Positions 10,640 through 25,504 of a stretch of DNA of 64,000 nucleotides are shown here, one piece after another. Where the stretch lies: assembly GCF_027580225.2 (NCBI RefSeq), contig NC_073355.2, forward strand, positions 24,579,501 to 24,643,500, given 5' to 3'. Each line of letters starts with the position of its first letter. Position 1 is the first letter of the stretch. The stretch is from Misgurnus anguillicaudatus. Lineage: Eukaryota > Chordata > Actinopteri > Cypriniformes > Cobitidae. The position numbers and the translations under genes were made by a program. The notes beneath the pieces were generated by a model. It saw only the letters and a program-made list of their open reading frames with translations, made no database searches and was not told where the DNA came from.

Positions 10640-13600
10640 ATTGTGTTTTTTAGACTACAATCACCTATTTAGAGTTGTCTGAAGTCATCACCTGCACCAA
10701 ACTTTAGTCATCATAACCTTTCACCAAATTGTCAACAGCAACTGTTGCTTGTAGGATGGACCAAGACATTCACATGAGTGACGCAATGACAAGTTAAAAG
10801 TTAAGTATTTTGTTCAGTTGTTGACAAGCTTTTCCTGATCTGCACCCAAGGACAACATACACACAAACACATACTGTACCCATTACTCTCAGACATGAGT
10901 CTGCATTGCTCAGACACTGTAAGCATCGAAACCTGCACGCCAAAACCCACACGGGAACAGAGGCACTTGTGTTTAAATATTTCCCAAGCTTGCAGCCGCC
11001 TCTTGTTATCTGTTTGAAAAAGTGAGGTGTGCCTTTTCCCCACACTATAAATAACTTTTATTGCATGCATACTATTGAAATGTGTCCAAAGCAAATAAAA
11101 ACATTGACACGTTCTTGCACAGCAATCTGAATGTGTAATAAAATGTTTAATTAATGACCGCTATAAACACATATTCTTTACCAGTGGTTGAATCCACAGG
11201 AGATCACTAACAAACATCTTGAGTCGGTCAGTAGGCAGTTTGTAACTGCGAATACGTCGCCCCAGACCCCTGTATGTTTGCACCTGTAAATAAAAACTCT
11301 TGTGGTTCTTAACCCTGCCAGATAGTTTGGTAAGCTACTGTATGATTTGTAACCACTGTCGCGCCCTTATCTCGCTGGCACTTTTTCCACAGCAGCAGCG
11401 CTATGTTGGAGACTCTATCTAAGCTGGACTCATACCTGTACTAACTTCAGGGTGAACTAAGCAAGTTGATTTGTGTACATTGTGTTTGTGGGAGGAGGGG
11501 ACCAACAAATATCTTTGCTTCACATACTCATTCATTGAGCCCCAGCATGCCGGGAGTCTCCGTTTTTTCTTTTCCCTTCAATCTTAGAGTCCAAATATCC
11601 TTGTAATCCCTCCTTCTCCTCTTCCCCGCCTGTGTGGCTGTAGCCTCATGTAATTGAAAAATGGCAGGCGAGGAGATTAAGCTAGGTTTATCCCTCGGAG
11701 GTGTGTGTTTTATCGCACAGCAGCAATATCTCCACCCCCATCCACAGGAAACTTTTGCTTTTCTGCACCTCTTTCTCTCTTGCTCTTTTACTTTTCCTCT
11801 GTCCCTTTATTGTCCTCCCTTTTTCCTCTCTTGGTTTTCCTTCTTGGCATGTCATTGGTCCCAAATGTAAGTCTGTTGGATTTATTTGGTATTTTCCACC
11901 GCAAGGTGAAAATCATCTGAAAAGTCGAAGCACTTAGAAAAGTAATAGCAGAACTCTCTAAGAACCTTGATGATTCAAGATAACATTCAGATCTGTTGCA
12001 CAAACTGTGCCGATTATATAGTTGTTATGGTTCTGCTGTGGTGCCATAGATCTGAGTTTGAAAAGTTCCTTCATTTTTATCTTGTGTTTGCACTGATATC
12101 TCTGCTGTTACATTTGTTGTGTGCTAAAATGATAAAGGCTTAGTGTAATCTTAGATGGTAAAGCCGAAAGTATACTAGGGCCATACGCGCGCAGTCCGCA
12201 TGACGTCATTTTCACAGTACGCGTACAACAGAGCATGCGCGAGAAAATATTGAGACAGGAGACTCCACTACAAAACGCAATAAATCCATTTTGACAAATT
12301 TCGGTTAAAACATGTTTTCTATACCAAGAAAGTGACAAGATGAAATTATGAAAACCACTATTTTCTGTTACAAACTTTCACACAGCATCTTTATGTTATA
12401 AAAACATAAAAAATTCAAATCCATAACTTGATTTTCAAAGATTTATTATAAAAACGAATTATTTTTTTCAAAATGCTATAAATCTGTTTAATCAATAGCC
12501 TATATAAATGTGCATTTATCTTTGCCATGTTATATTCATTTAGTTGAACAGCTGTACACACTGATTAAAAATATAAACATTAATGGCATTAATCAAAACA
12601 CTTACTTTGTCATATTAAGATCACTGTCATTGCTGGTTATACTTGATGTCATCGCTTAACATTTTTCAAAGCGATCAGCTGTAAAATGTTTTGGTCCTGC
12701 TCGATTTTCGTTGACTTTGAGTAAAATAATGTAAAGTTTTTCATAAGATCCTCTGGGGAAAATGTGTTAACACGAGAGAGCTTGACGTAAATTATTAGAT
12801 GTTGATTGCTTACGTTTCTTTCCCGTCACAGAAAACCACCACAGGTTTATCAATGCAATTAAAGTATACTTTTGTTTTTGTTTGTATGTTGATCACGAAG
12901 TACAAAGTAGATGAGGAAAACTAGGATTCCGTGTACTTAACGCGCCGCCATTGTTTGTTTACAATGCATGGAATGGTGCGCTGTAATTTGTATTGCGTTC
13001 TGTAAAAAAGGAGGAGTGGGGTTTATCGCGTTTTGGGAAAAAAGGGAGAAAAGGTGACAGAATAACATGGCGGATATTGGAATTTGCGTAAAAATAAGAA
13101 TTTACTTTTAAATACTGACCTGATATAATATTGATTCTGGCAGTAACTCATTTTTTCAAAAATGGTGTTTATCGCGTTTTGGAACCAAACTCTTCAATTA
13201 CACAAAGACAATAGACAGCATTTGCAAACACACCATCGTCTTTTCTTCTTTTATTTTCACTTCTTTCAAGAACAGAAAGCTGTGGAGCATTATCGTCACC
13301 ATAATGTTTAATTCATGCTCTTTGTTGTCTTGTTTGTTGTTCTAAACTTTGTTTGGAGTGGTGGATCCAATCATTTTTTTATCTATCCATAATTTTTTTA
13401 ATGTACTGTAAATGTCATGAATCAGTGCTGCCCTGTCAACCTGGTAGAGTAGTAATTTGAATAAGAAATCATTTGTTTTGCGTATACGTGTCGAACACGG
13501 CACGGTTGAGTTTACTTTGAAAGCTGAAAGGACGCTTGCGCGCATGAGACAGACGCAGAAAGAAAGTATACCCAGTAATACCCTTAAGAGTGGTGCTACT

Positions 13601-13660
13601 ACAAGAAATGCAAACAAGACAATCATCAGTTTTATTATTGTGCATACTTTTGAACATACT
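10640..13660. other. Non-coding; possible degraded element around 12.15-13.6 kb
   Basis: No protein domain was seen. Between about 12170 and 13580 there is CpG-richer sequence with a 'gaaagtatac' motif near each edge and an internal direct repeat 'tttatcgcgttttgg' (13021 and 13168). This may be an old transposon but no matching ends could be set. Confidence 0.4.
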
Positions 13661-13667
13661 CTTACTG

Positions 13668-14619
13668 TAGGGGCGAGCGGGGCACAACCTAACGCTTTTT
13701 GGTTTTGGCTCAATCATTAATTTTTTTTAGTTTGATTAATTATATTTTTACACAAGCAACACACACATCTCTTCTACAAATGAACATTTGAAGTTTGTTT
13801 CTAGTACTTACCATTGTTGGACAATTACACCAAACATGACAGAAGTGCAAACGTTACAACTTACCCCATAGGTGGGGTTAATTGTAACAGGCAGGGGGTT
13901 AGTTGTAACACTTGATAAAAATTAAGTTTGCAGGCAAATATTTCAATACTATTTTGTCTATATACTTGAAGTGGATATTGTTTATTTATCTGTCTATATT
14001 AAACAGGTATCTACACTATTCATCCCTCATCTAATCATAGTTCAATTATAAATGGATACAAATGTCTAAATATGTGAGAAAAAGCAGCACAATTATGACA
14101 ACAACAACAAAAAACATTTTTATATGTGACCCGGTCTGTAAAAAAGTCTCCAAAGTAAAAGTCTCAAAATCAAATTCTGAGATAATGAAAATCCATTAAT
14201 TTCAATTTGATTTTAATCATTGACGTGACCTTATTCAATCAATATTAAAGATATGAACAAAAATACATTTTGACACACACTGTTTGATAAGACAGGCACA
14301 TTTATTTTGTTGGCAGCTAGCAATCATTAGTGTGTAGCTTATTTAAAACAACGGCAAGAATTATGCTAACGTTAGCGGTTTATATATCATTAGTGCTGGG
14401 TGAAAATATTCCAAGCCTACCAAATAAGTTGCTAAGAGCTGCAGACATACTTCAAAATTATTCTATGTTTTAGTCAACAAGACACTGATTAAGATGGCAT
14501 ATATTAGTTTTGGTATCTTAAACACCCTAAAAAAAACAATAATCGCTCAACCCTGTGCAACAATGTAAACCGTTCGTGTTAATTAATCCTGGGTTAGTTT
14601 GTGCCCTGTGCACCCCTAT
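13668..14619 (+). repeat. Family W element, copy 1
   Basis: The ends are inverted: taggggcgagcggggcaca on the left, and on the right tgtgccctgtgcacccct, which is its imperfect complement. The interior shares long blocks with 18383-19400, including 'ccataggtggggttaattgt' and 'caggcaaatatttcaatact'. There is no transposase ORF, so it is a non-autonomous DNA element about 950 bp long. Confidence 0.65.
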
Positions 14620-17600
14620 ATTAAACCTGTTAAATCTTATGACTTGTTAAGAAGAGTGTGTTATCACCATAGTGATATTTTTGCCTTGAGATTCATAACT
14701 TGTAAAAAAAGTCCCAGGAGGGATTGTAGGATGGATTGAAGGCAGAGCTCTTTTGACTCAACAAGCAACCTCATAGCAACTGCATAACAACAACACACTA
14801 ACAACCACTCAGAACAATTTAACAGCAAACCCCCGGCAAACACTTAGGATGCTTTTGATATATATAATCACAAAGAAACACAAAGGAGCATATTCGTCAA
14901 GAAACAAACTGGCAAACATAAAGAACAACCCAGCATACTAGAGGCAACTTCTGCATGAAAAAGCACCACTGGTATTTGCTATAGAAAATATACAACTATG
15001 TTTTTAGTACTGTAAGTTCATGATCAACAAATTGAATTATATTGGGTGAACATTTAAGATTAAAGCTCACATAACACACACCATTTTTGGCAATCTAATA
15101 TTAATCTTGGTTACATATGGAGTAGTTTTTAATCCTTATATGTCCAAAGAGTCTTTTGTGGTGTCAGTTAAAAGACAGAACGAACATTCAGTTTTTTGCC
15201 GGGAAAAGATGAACAGTTGAAGGTGTACGGTGGGCGGAGCTGAAGAGTTACGAGTATGTGCAGTCTTTGGATACCAATCAATGGAAATCAAACTTAAAAA
15301 ATATATTTTTTTAAAACAATTATGGCTTAGACAAATACAGCCTTACACATATGATCCAGTTTTGAATACTGAGGCAGTTATTGATCAACAGAAAAACAGC
15401 AGCTACGATTACAGCAGGACGTATCTATCTGGTAATTAATCCTTTAATGTTTGTTTATCCTCTATTTTAATATTTAATTATTTAATAATAATAATTGTAA
15501 TAAAAAATTTGCCCGTTTAAAAGGTATAAATGTTATAGGTGCAGTACAATGCCAACTGAGGCAGAAAATGTTTGCTGTTGTTGGTGTTGTTTACATTACA
15601 TGCACGTATGCGCCCATTGCAAACAAAACACGTGAGATTTTGAATTACTTACGCCTGTGGTTCCGACTCCTAAACAGTGTCTTTTAAAGTTCATCAGTTG
15701 TAAACAAGTGGCAAATCCGGCGTCAAACTGAGACGTGTTTGTAAAGCAATCCTCTCAGTAATGCAGACAGGGAACAAACATAAACCCATTCGCAATTACT
15801 TTGCTGTCCAGGAAAAACTAACTGCATCCTCTGTTGTCTGAAGACATGGAAAGCTAAATAAGGTTTTCATGTCCTTACATCCAAAAACACACTTCTTTTG
15901 TCAAACCATCTTGATAAAACAAAGTTGTTGCATGCATTGCAGTGATATCACCGACAAAATGATGTAAACACATTTACATAAAAAAAATGAATAATGATTG
16001 TTCATTTCACAGACTGGCTTTACATCTGAGTGTCTTTTCATTAAAAAATAATAATTTTAAGAACAGAAAAATGTATTAGCTGACTGAAAAGAATTATGGC
16101 GAATAATTATTTGGTGTCTGAATATCGGCAGATATATATCGGCCACTGCAATATATCACTGGTAAAATGTACATTGGTTTTTATTTTCAGTCTGAGGGGT
16201 TTGCATACAGGCTAACTGTACATTATCACGACTACTTGCCCCGAGTAGGTGAAATATTTTATTAGTTGTTTTTTATTTACATGAAACATTGAGGAATTTT
16301 AAACTGCTGGATGGCATTATTAACCAATCAGAATGGTATATTTCAGAGAACCATGTAATAGCATAATTTTTCTGACAGCCTCTTCATGTGATAATAAAGC
16401 CTGTTTCTTTAAGCATTCAAATGCATTTTTTCTTCAAGCTGTGTGGGAATCAGATGACAGCCCCGAGTTTTTTTATTATTGCACTTCAGACGATACACCA
16501 GAAGGCAGTGGTTTTGCTAATAAGAGAGAGAGAAATGGAAGGACGAGGAAAGAAAGTAATGAAGCCGTTTAGATAATGATTATTAGTAAATCCAACATAT
16601 GTCATGTTGCATCCTTTAAAACAGCATGCATAGCTCATTGCACTATTCGGCTTTATTTATTATGTAATTTATAATTTGTATAATTTATTATTAATATGCA
16701 CACATCCATATTTCCCTCCCAGCTACAATGACGCTAGCTTACAAAACATGACAGATACATGTTTCTACTGAAGATTGAAATGGTTTGAATATCTGTGTCT
16801 TATGCAACCTAACAGATGCCTTAACTCAGTGACTAAATTATAGTGAATTTATACTGTCACCGTTAATGGCTAAAGCAGTGAGCACCATGGTGGCACTTGA
16901 GGGGGCAGTTTGTAGGGGCTGTTTGCAGAATGCATGTTCAATTCCTGGCATGCACAAGACTGTTTATTAAACAGGTTGGTAAGAACACACTGTTCTAGCT
17001 GAGCTCACTGTGGATTTCATAGTAGCTCTCCTTGGTGTCGTCGAAATGGCACATTGGGAGCAGGAATAATGCTTGGTTAATCTTAATGTATGGTGCATGG
17101 TTAATCTTAATGCATTACCGCATTTTTTTAATGTGGAGAAAATAGCAGGTTAAAAGCAGTAGCGGGTCAGGAGGGGCTTTGTTGGTAAACAGCTTGACTC
17201 TACTGTTACTGTAGCAGCCGAGCGAGCTTATCTGATGGTTAAAGATGTGGGTGGTATATTCCCTTAGTTCAGGGATAGGCACACATACACAGAAAGTGTG
17301 ATTAACTACACTGCGGTAAAGAGGCAGGCAGTTTGTCACTGATTACCATCAGATCAATGGGTTTGTGGGGTCTGTGTTGCAGGAGAAATAAGATATGTGA
17401 TATTAGCACAATCAGATATATGCAATAGAGTGGGATTGTTTATGCACGGAGTTTATGCATGTGTCTGTTTGCTTAATTTGTTTTTTAGATAGTCTGTGAG
17501 TAACTGCATCCACTGTGTCAGATCTTGCAGCAAAGCAATCGCTCACAAAACAAAACCTCTAAGGCTTGATGTGTTTCGAAACCCGATGAGAGATAGAATG

Positions 17601-18370
17601 CATGAAGCCGTTTGTGTGATCCGGAAAGGTCTCGCTTTATCCCTCACCTCAATCACGGCAAACTCTATTCACATGACCTGGCCTGCTCTGCCCACAAACA
17701 CATTTAAACTCTCATGTTAGGCATTAAACCGATTCCTGGGTACTATAAACTTAATGTCAGACTGGATTTTATTGCAGTGTTGTTTCATCTTTTAATGTCA
17801 GAGCTGGTCATGGGGATGTATGCCTCATATCGCAGCTCCTAATTTAAGATAGTCGACAGACGATGCAGAGTTTTTACTGCCATTCAGGAAACACATACTG
17901 CATTAACAGCAACGAAACCCATATTTAATGTGTCCAAGCTGTTGCTTTGCAGCTGTCTGTTTCAGCAGATGACAGCAAGCCACATTGACAGTTGTATTGT
18001 TCTATAACAAATGTTCAAAACTAATCTTTCATAGATTAAACATCAAGTGTATAAGTTTAAAGTTAAGATAATTTGTAATGGCCTGATCAGATTTATCAGA
18101 ACAAGGACTTATAAAGATGCGTCCCGATATGTGCATATCTGCCTTTTGGTCACTCAGAACATCATCTGTGGGCCAAACACTTTTTGTCTTCAAGCTGAAA
18201 ATGCACCTTTCAACACACGGTGAAAAACGGTCTCGCATGTTAGCTTTCATGCCTTATTACGGTTCATTACCAAACCAAATTTTTAGATCAAATTCTAATG
18301 ATCTAAAGGGCAAAAAGGATTAAAAAGGTTTTGCACACTATATCAGGCAGATACAGATTTAAATTTTTAC
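14620..18370. other. Non-coding, nothing clearly recognised
   Basis: ORFs here are short and carry no domain. A block 'tccttacatccaaaaacacac' (15873-15893) also occurs near 37883, hinting at an old dispersed repeat between 15.6 and 16.0 kb. Nothing else is supported. Confidence 0.4.
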
Positions 18371-18382
18371 AGACAACCTAAC

Positions 18383-19400
18383 AACCTAACGCTTTTTGGT
18401 TTTGGCTTAACCATTCAAAAAAATATTTGAGTTATGAACATTTGAAGTTTGTTTCTATTACTTATTACCATTCTTCAATTACACCAAACGTGACAGAAGT
18501 GTAAACGTTACAACTTACCCCATAGGTGGGGTTAATTGTAACAGGCAGGGACACTTGCTAAAAATTAAGTTTACAGGCAAATATTTCAATACTATTTTGT
18601 CTACTTGAAGTGGATATTGTTTATATATCTGTCGACAGATATCCACACTGTATTCATTCATCCAGCCCTTTTATAACAATAGTTCAATTATAATTGGATA
18701 CGAATGTCTAAATATGTGAGAAAAAGCAGAAAAAGCAGCACAATTATGACAAAACAACTTTTTATATGTGACCCAATCTGTAATAACCATACTACAGTTT
18801 CAAAATCAAATTCTGAGATAATGAGCATCAAAGTATGATTTTAGGCATTATGATTTCAATCTTTGACGTGACCTTATTCAATAAATATTAAAGATATGAA
18901 CAAAAATAAATTTGACACACGATTTTTGATAAGACAGGGACATTTATTTTGTTGGCAACCAGCAATCTTTATTGTGTAGCCTATTTAAAACAACGGCAAG
19001 AATTACGCTAACGTTAGTGGTTTTCATATCATAAGGGGTTAGTTGTAACACAGCGTTAAAATTAACCCCGCTGGGTCAAAAAAATTCAAGCCCACCAAAA
19101 AAGTTGCTAAGAGCTGCAGACATATTACAAAACGATGCTATGTTGTAGTCAACAAGACACTGATTAATATGACATAGCATTGGTTTTGGTATCTTACACA
19201 CCCAACTCAGAAACCGAAAAAAACATATGATGAAAAAATTTACTTACATGCCACCAAAACACTCGTTCCTCAATAACTCTCTGGAAAAACATTATACATT
19301 TCCAATAATTTGCGGTAGATTGTCTTTTGGAAGCGTGAAAAAAATACCAGAAAAACAAAATGCTCAACCCCGCGTTCACTTTTGCCCCACTCACCCCTAC
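18383..19400 (+). repeat. Family W element, copy 2 (left end missing)
   Basis: It is collinear and in the same orientation as 13668-14619, with many substitutions and small indels. The right end is well kept (tgccccactcacccct near 19383-19398), but the terminal left bases are absent. It is about 4.7 kb from copy 1. Confidence 0.65.
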
Positions 19401-19660
19401 TTTATGTTGGAGTACTAAGCCAGCTGGCCATAACCAGTGAGTATTGCTTAATTTACTCATCAATGGCAATTTTAAATGTTAAAGTTTTTACATTTTTTGA
19501 GTTTTTGAATCCTGATCTTGGACGTTTATGAGATCAACTGTGCATCATTCCTTGAGGGTACAAATACAGCATACATAAGCTGATTATGATCCAGCATCTG
19601 CTGTCCTCTCATCTTTAGGTCTTCTGACGAAAGAGACATCAAAGAGTTGTGCATGTTAGG

Positions 19661-19662
<2 letters not shown>

Positions 19663-19720
<58 letters not shown>
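19663..19720. repeat. (TG)29 microsatellite
   Basis: An uninterrupted TG run of 58 bp. ORFs that read His-Thr repeats on the minus strand are artefacts. Confidence 0.95.
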
Positions 19721-19721
<1 letters not shown>

Positions 19722-21180
19722 ATGTAAACTAATTGCTGTCATCTTTACTGTTATCATCAGAAATTACTTCAGAGGTTAAATTCTCATTTTCTAGGCCGGT
19801 TATGTTAGTGTAGCCTCTGGTTCCTATAATTCAGTTTTACTGACTGTACGCACAATGCCAACAGCCTGTTGTCATCATTACATGTGCTGAATGACATGGG
19901 CCAGGTTACTCACCACTCATCTGCTCTCTTTTCCTCTTATAGCTCTTAGATTCTTTCCTCTTTTATCTTTCTCTTTCACTCTGCCCTCTTTTCCTGTCCT
20001 CTCTCTGACACATTCTTCATTGGCCTACTTACAGGAGAGACAGAAAGACAGCAATTGCAAGTAATCAAGAGCTTTTGTTTTTCCGCAAACACTGATAGAA
20101 AATTATGTGTTACAAAATACAACGGAGGATGTGTTATTCGGCTGTAAGTCTATTATTACTTAAAAGAAGGTCCTGAACATTTAAGGTTGTTTATTCAGTT
20201 CTTTAACAGGGGTCCACAACACCTAAGGCATCTGTGGTGGTATGCCAGTTATTGTTTGATTTCAAACAATAAGAAATGAGCATGTAACTAACCTTTGTGC
20301 TGTAACTAAACCTATAATATTAATAAGCAAGGTAAATTTCATTTTAGTGTTTAAATTGTCTCTCTCACAATGTTATTATTAAATTATTTAAGAAATAGGT
20401 CACCCAAAAATGAAAAATCTTTCCTTGCAGCCTGCATAAATGTATTATGAGAAAAGCAGTGTTAACATTTTACAATTGTTTTTTGAAAGCTCCCATTCTT
20501 TCTGTGTTTTTGAAACTTTGATTGTGTTTACAGTGCGCAATATAACATGTGTTCATGTTTCACGTGTAAAAAATGCAGTATTTTTCACACAATTTACTTA
20601 TATGTGTATAGCGCTGTTTTCACTGTTCTCAAAACGGGCTGATGTCTTCCTTGTTCTATGAAGTCCCTCCTTCAGAAATACGTATCAAGTTCTGATTGTG
20701 TAGTTTGTTTAGTGTGTTGTGATTCGACAGCAGCTTAGCTTAGCAGAGCCTTTGAGCCAAAGCTGGTGACTGACATATTCCTGTGAGTTTAATCAAAAAG
20801 TCTTTTATTGACGCCATTCAATCTGGAAGTAAAGGGCTGTAGTCCAAACAGGCCGTTCTCTGTAGTCTTTGAAAGGGGAATTCTGTTAAAGAAAATATAT
20901 TACCTGGCAGTAAACTTTGGGCTTTATCATTCCGCAGGTATTTTTATGCACCAACAGCAACATTACACACTAACTAAAGTTTGAAAAATGGGATCAGGAC
21001 GAACGTGACCTTTAAGAGTTGGGGTGAATAGAACAGGGTTTTCTAAATAGGGGTGCGCGAACCCCTCACGGTTTTCGAGGGAATTGCAGAGGGCTCGTGA
21101 GTTAATTATATACAATTTATTTCAAGAAGATTTTAAAATGTAAATAAATTATATAAAAAGTAAAACTCTAAATAAAACAC
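19721..21180. other. Non-coding, nothing recognised
   Basis: A CT-rich patch lies near 19920-20020. 'aaataggtcacccaaaaatg' at 20393-20412 is a motif common in fish repeats (a similar one is at 32361). No coding signal was found. Confidence 0.4.
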
Positions 21181-21183
21181 TTA

Positions 21184-21510
21184 CAGTGCATTCACACGGG
21201 GCGTACGCGTTAACACTTCCCATTCACTTTTAATGGGTGACGTCAAGCGTTGCCGAACTGAATTGTGGATCCGTAGGCGCCGTGCCAGTGCCGTTGCTCG
21301 TGGCAGAAGTTGAACATTTCTCAACTTTTCAAGCGGCAACCCGTGCGTCAGCCAATCAGATCGCCTTATGCAAATAACCTAGGCAGAGCCAGCCAATTAC
21401 GTTTATGGAAGACCGGAGCATGTGTACCAGCCACTGTGATTGGCTGTTGGCCACACTTCAGACAAGCCTTCCATCAAGCGTTAACGCTTTCACCCCGTGT
21501 GAATGTACTG
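21184..21510. repeat. Small MITE with 18-bp inverted ends
   Basis: The left end is cagtgcattcacacgggg and the right end ccccgtgtgaatgtactg, which are inverted with two mismatches. The 327-bp interior has no ORF of note and contains several inverted 'attggct / agccaat' blocks. Target duplication is not clear. Confidence 0.65.
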
Positions 21511-21557
21511 TTGATATGATATATAATTTATTTGTTTCATCTGCATGTCATGTGACC

Positions 21558-22393
21558 ATAGAGACAGAGCGCAGTTATGAAAATTTGAAAACCACGCCCA
21601 CCGGGGGGAAAGCAATCCAACCGTCTCCATTGACTTTGTATTGCGAGAAGCCGCCTCCTTGTCATTTCTGGCTTATAACAAGAAACACAATAAAGCATAA
21701 AAGCTGCTGTGTGACAATATGTACAGCTAACGAGCCAAAGAACCCAGAAATAAGTTTTTATAAGCTGTTGAGCGGTAAAACCCAGTCTTTAAGGAAAATA
21801 AAGTGGATCGCCGACTACGTTTCCCCCTAGTGGACGCAGTTCTACTAATAGAAGTACTATGAAAAGTTGCCTGTATCTATTTTTGTGTCTTTAAACGCTC
21901 GTTTTTTGGGGTCGACAGCTTATAAAAACTTATTTACTGATTAAACTTAAAAACAGAATAACACCTAAAAGCTGCTGTGTGACAATGTGTACATCTAACA
22001 AGCCAAAAAAACCAAATACATTTTTATAAGCTGTCGACTTCAAAAAACTAGCGTTTAAAGACACAGAAATGGAAACAGGCAACTTTTCATAGTACTCCTA
22101 TTAGTAAAACTGCGTCCACTTGGGGGAAACGTAGTAGGCGATCCGCTTTATTCTCCTTAAAGACTGGGTTTTACGGCTCGACAGCTTATAAAAACTTATT
22201 TCTGGGTTCTTTGGCTTGTTAGCTGTACATATTGTCACACAGCAGCTTTTAGGCAATATTCAGTTTTTTGTTATAAGCCAGAAATGACAAGGAGGCGGCC
22301 TCTCGCAACACAAAGTCAATGGAGACGGCCGGACCGAATTCCCCCCCGGTGGGCGTGGTTTTCAGGTTATGACGCGCTGCGCTCTGTCTCTAT
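21558..22393. repeat. Foldback element: 836-bp near-complete palindrome (FB2)
   Basis: The outer ends read atagagacagagcgcag and its inverse. From there the two halves stay complementary almost to the centre near 21975, with arms about 400 bp each and scattered mismatches. Matching blocks include 'gccgcctccttgtcatttct' (21649-21668) against its inverse near 22285-22305. A 141-aa ORF lying partly in it is a by-product of the repeat. The right side directly abuts a family X right end (22395-22556). Confidence 0.8.
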
Positions 22394-22394
22394 T

Positions 22395-22556
22395 ACACAA
22401 AACTGAGAAGTCATACAAAATGAAGAGATATGATTTATGATAGAAAACATTACAGTTCATTATGTAAGGTCTTGATACACTACTGATAATATAGTTATTT
22501 ATATTATATTGCATTTCTGCCAATAGATCTTTCTAAAAGTTACACAACACACCTTT
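22395..22556 (+). repeat. Family X right end, copy C
   Basis: It shares 'gataatatagtt' and 'attgcatttctgccaa' type blocks and the terminal 'acacaacacacctttaaa' with the right ends of copies A (to 4284) and B (to 35297). The left end of this copy was not found, and FB2 lies where the interior would be. Confidence 0.6.
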
Positions 22557-22729
22557 AAAATCTCATGGGGTACTTCAAGTTAACAATTTAGGTGAAGAGG
22601 GTCTGGCTGATAAAAAAGTATAAAAAAAACTAAAAAGAAAAATAGGAAATTAAAAATAAAATGTATGCTACATACATTGATATTATAGCTTAACTCTTTC
22701 CCCACCATTGACGAGTTAACTCGCTGGGT

Positions 22730-22890
22730 TGAATTATTCGAAAATAATGCACATCTGCAGCATTACCACCTTGGATGTGCATTATTTTCTTATAATTCAA
22801 CGGCCCGTCGTCAATTATTCCTTACATATAACATGGGCCTGTTGAATGCTTTATTCTGATTGGCTGAGAAATGTTCCATGGGTGTTGAAA
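22730..22890. repeat. Family P fragment with AATAATGCACA hairpin
   Basis: It contains an inverted pair, 'gaaaataatgcaca' and 'tgtgcattattttc', and the block 'tgttgaatgctttattctga' (22839-22858). The same pieces recur, in another order, at 50485-50780. Confidence 0.55.
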
Positions 22891-24383
<1,493 letters not shown>

Positions 24384-24498
24384 CATTTGAAAAATAATTC
24401 AAATTGAATCCCAGATATTTGACTAGCTGCCTGCCGGTGACTTATTTTTCGAGAGCGCACGATGCGAAGCTCGTCATGTATGTAGCCCGTCATATGTG

Positions 24499-25194
24499 CA
24501 GGGTTCCCACACCTTAGTTCTTCAAATTCAAGGACCTTTCAAGGACTTTTCAGTTCAATACCCTCAAATTCAAGGACTAAATGTGGGGACACATTTTAAG
24601 TGAGAGCAAGGTTACATCGTGTTACCTTTTAGATACATTGTTACAGTTCCCTTTCGAGGGACCTCGCGCAGCGTCACTGGGTTGACACTTTGGGGAAGCT
24701 TCCAGTGGTAAGTGCGTCTAAATGTGTATATCAAATTCAACCAATGGTGAGGCTTAACGGCAAAGACAGGGTGACGCGGGAGCCAGGAAGTATATTGCTA
24801 TCTGAAATATTGCCAAAGACAGCGTTACAGGGACGCAGGAAATATGGCAAGGGAGACGCAGCGTCTCGTTCCCTTATCAGGGATCAACAGTTACATACGT
24901 AACCCGAGACGTTTTCAAGTGTCAAACACAACTATGCAAAAAAGCATTTTGGTATGAATCAACATTTACATGCAGAAGATAAAAGCATTTAAAGCGAACA
25001 GTTTAGCACGTGTGTTTAAAAAGACTTTTTATGATATTATCCTACACTACACAGGGCTTTTTGCATAAAATAGATTCAAGCACTTTCAATGACCTGTATC
25101 TATACATGAATATTTTCAAAAACTTCCCAGGGTCTTGAATTTTCCCCCCATATTCACAAACTTTCAAGGATTTCAAGGACCCGTGGGAACCCTG
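24499..25194. mobile_element. hAT-type element with CAGGGTTCCCAC ends, non-autonomous
   Basis: The left end is cagggttcccacaccttag and the right end is the inverse of cagggttcccacgggtcc. Near both ends lie repeats of 'caaggac' in opposite orientation. CAGGG termini of this kind are known from hAT elements. The flanking octamers (catatgtg and tatgtgtg) are similar, not identical, so the duplication is unproven. There is no transposase ORF. Another inverted-repeat element lies inside (24640-24915). Confidence 0.65.
24640..24915. repeat. Nested inverted-repeat element
   Basis: The left part (gttccctttcgagggac, then gcgcagcg) is inverted and imperfectly repeated in the right part (gcagcgtctcgttcccttat, 24858-24877). 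It lies inside the 24499-25194 hAT element. Exact ends are not set. Confidence 0.5.
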
Positions 25195-25504
25195 TATGTG
25201 TGACTCGTCATTTCAAAATTAGTGTTCGGCGCATCACGTAAACTTATTTGCATTACGTGTGATGTCAAAATATGAGTCTGCTGCAGATGCGTCTAAAGGG
25301 TTCATGATAAAAGAGAAGCTCGCGTTTGCCAGATACTCGCTTTATATCATGTGTAATCAGAGTTTAGTGTCTTGCGAGTATTTTGTGAAAACAAACTACT
25401 CATAAATCCTTTCCTCACATCTGCATCAGGCTCATATTTTGACGAGAGACATGATGTACATGGTTCACGATGCAACAAACATGTAGATCACTGGCCGCCA
25501 CTGC

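Larger units (their letters stand above)
24427..25504 (-). repeat. hAT-like repeat related to 8187-8480, interrupted
   Basis: The right end (ctggccgccactg) is the inverse of the cagtggcggc terminus at 8187. Internal blocks such as 'tcatgataaaaga' and 'gcgcatcacgt' are shared with that copy. The left end near 24427 (ctgcctgccggtgac) is a diverged counterpart. A second element is inserted at 24499-25194. Confidence 0.5.

Noticed and set aside
12150..13600. Possible transposon bounded by GAAAGTATAC motifs
   Set aside because: The two motifs are in the same orientation, not inverted, and no target duplication was found; kept only as a note.
13342..13720. 123-aa minus-strand ORF and overlapping plus-strand ORF
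   Set aside because: It overlaps the edge of family W, has no domain and is matched by an equally long ORF on the other strand, as expected by chance.
21405..21830. 141-aa ORF
   Set aside because: It lies across a MITE end and the left arm of a foldback palindrome and has no recognisable domain.
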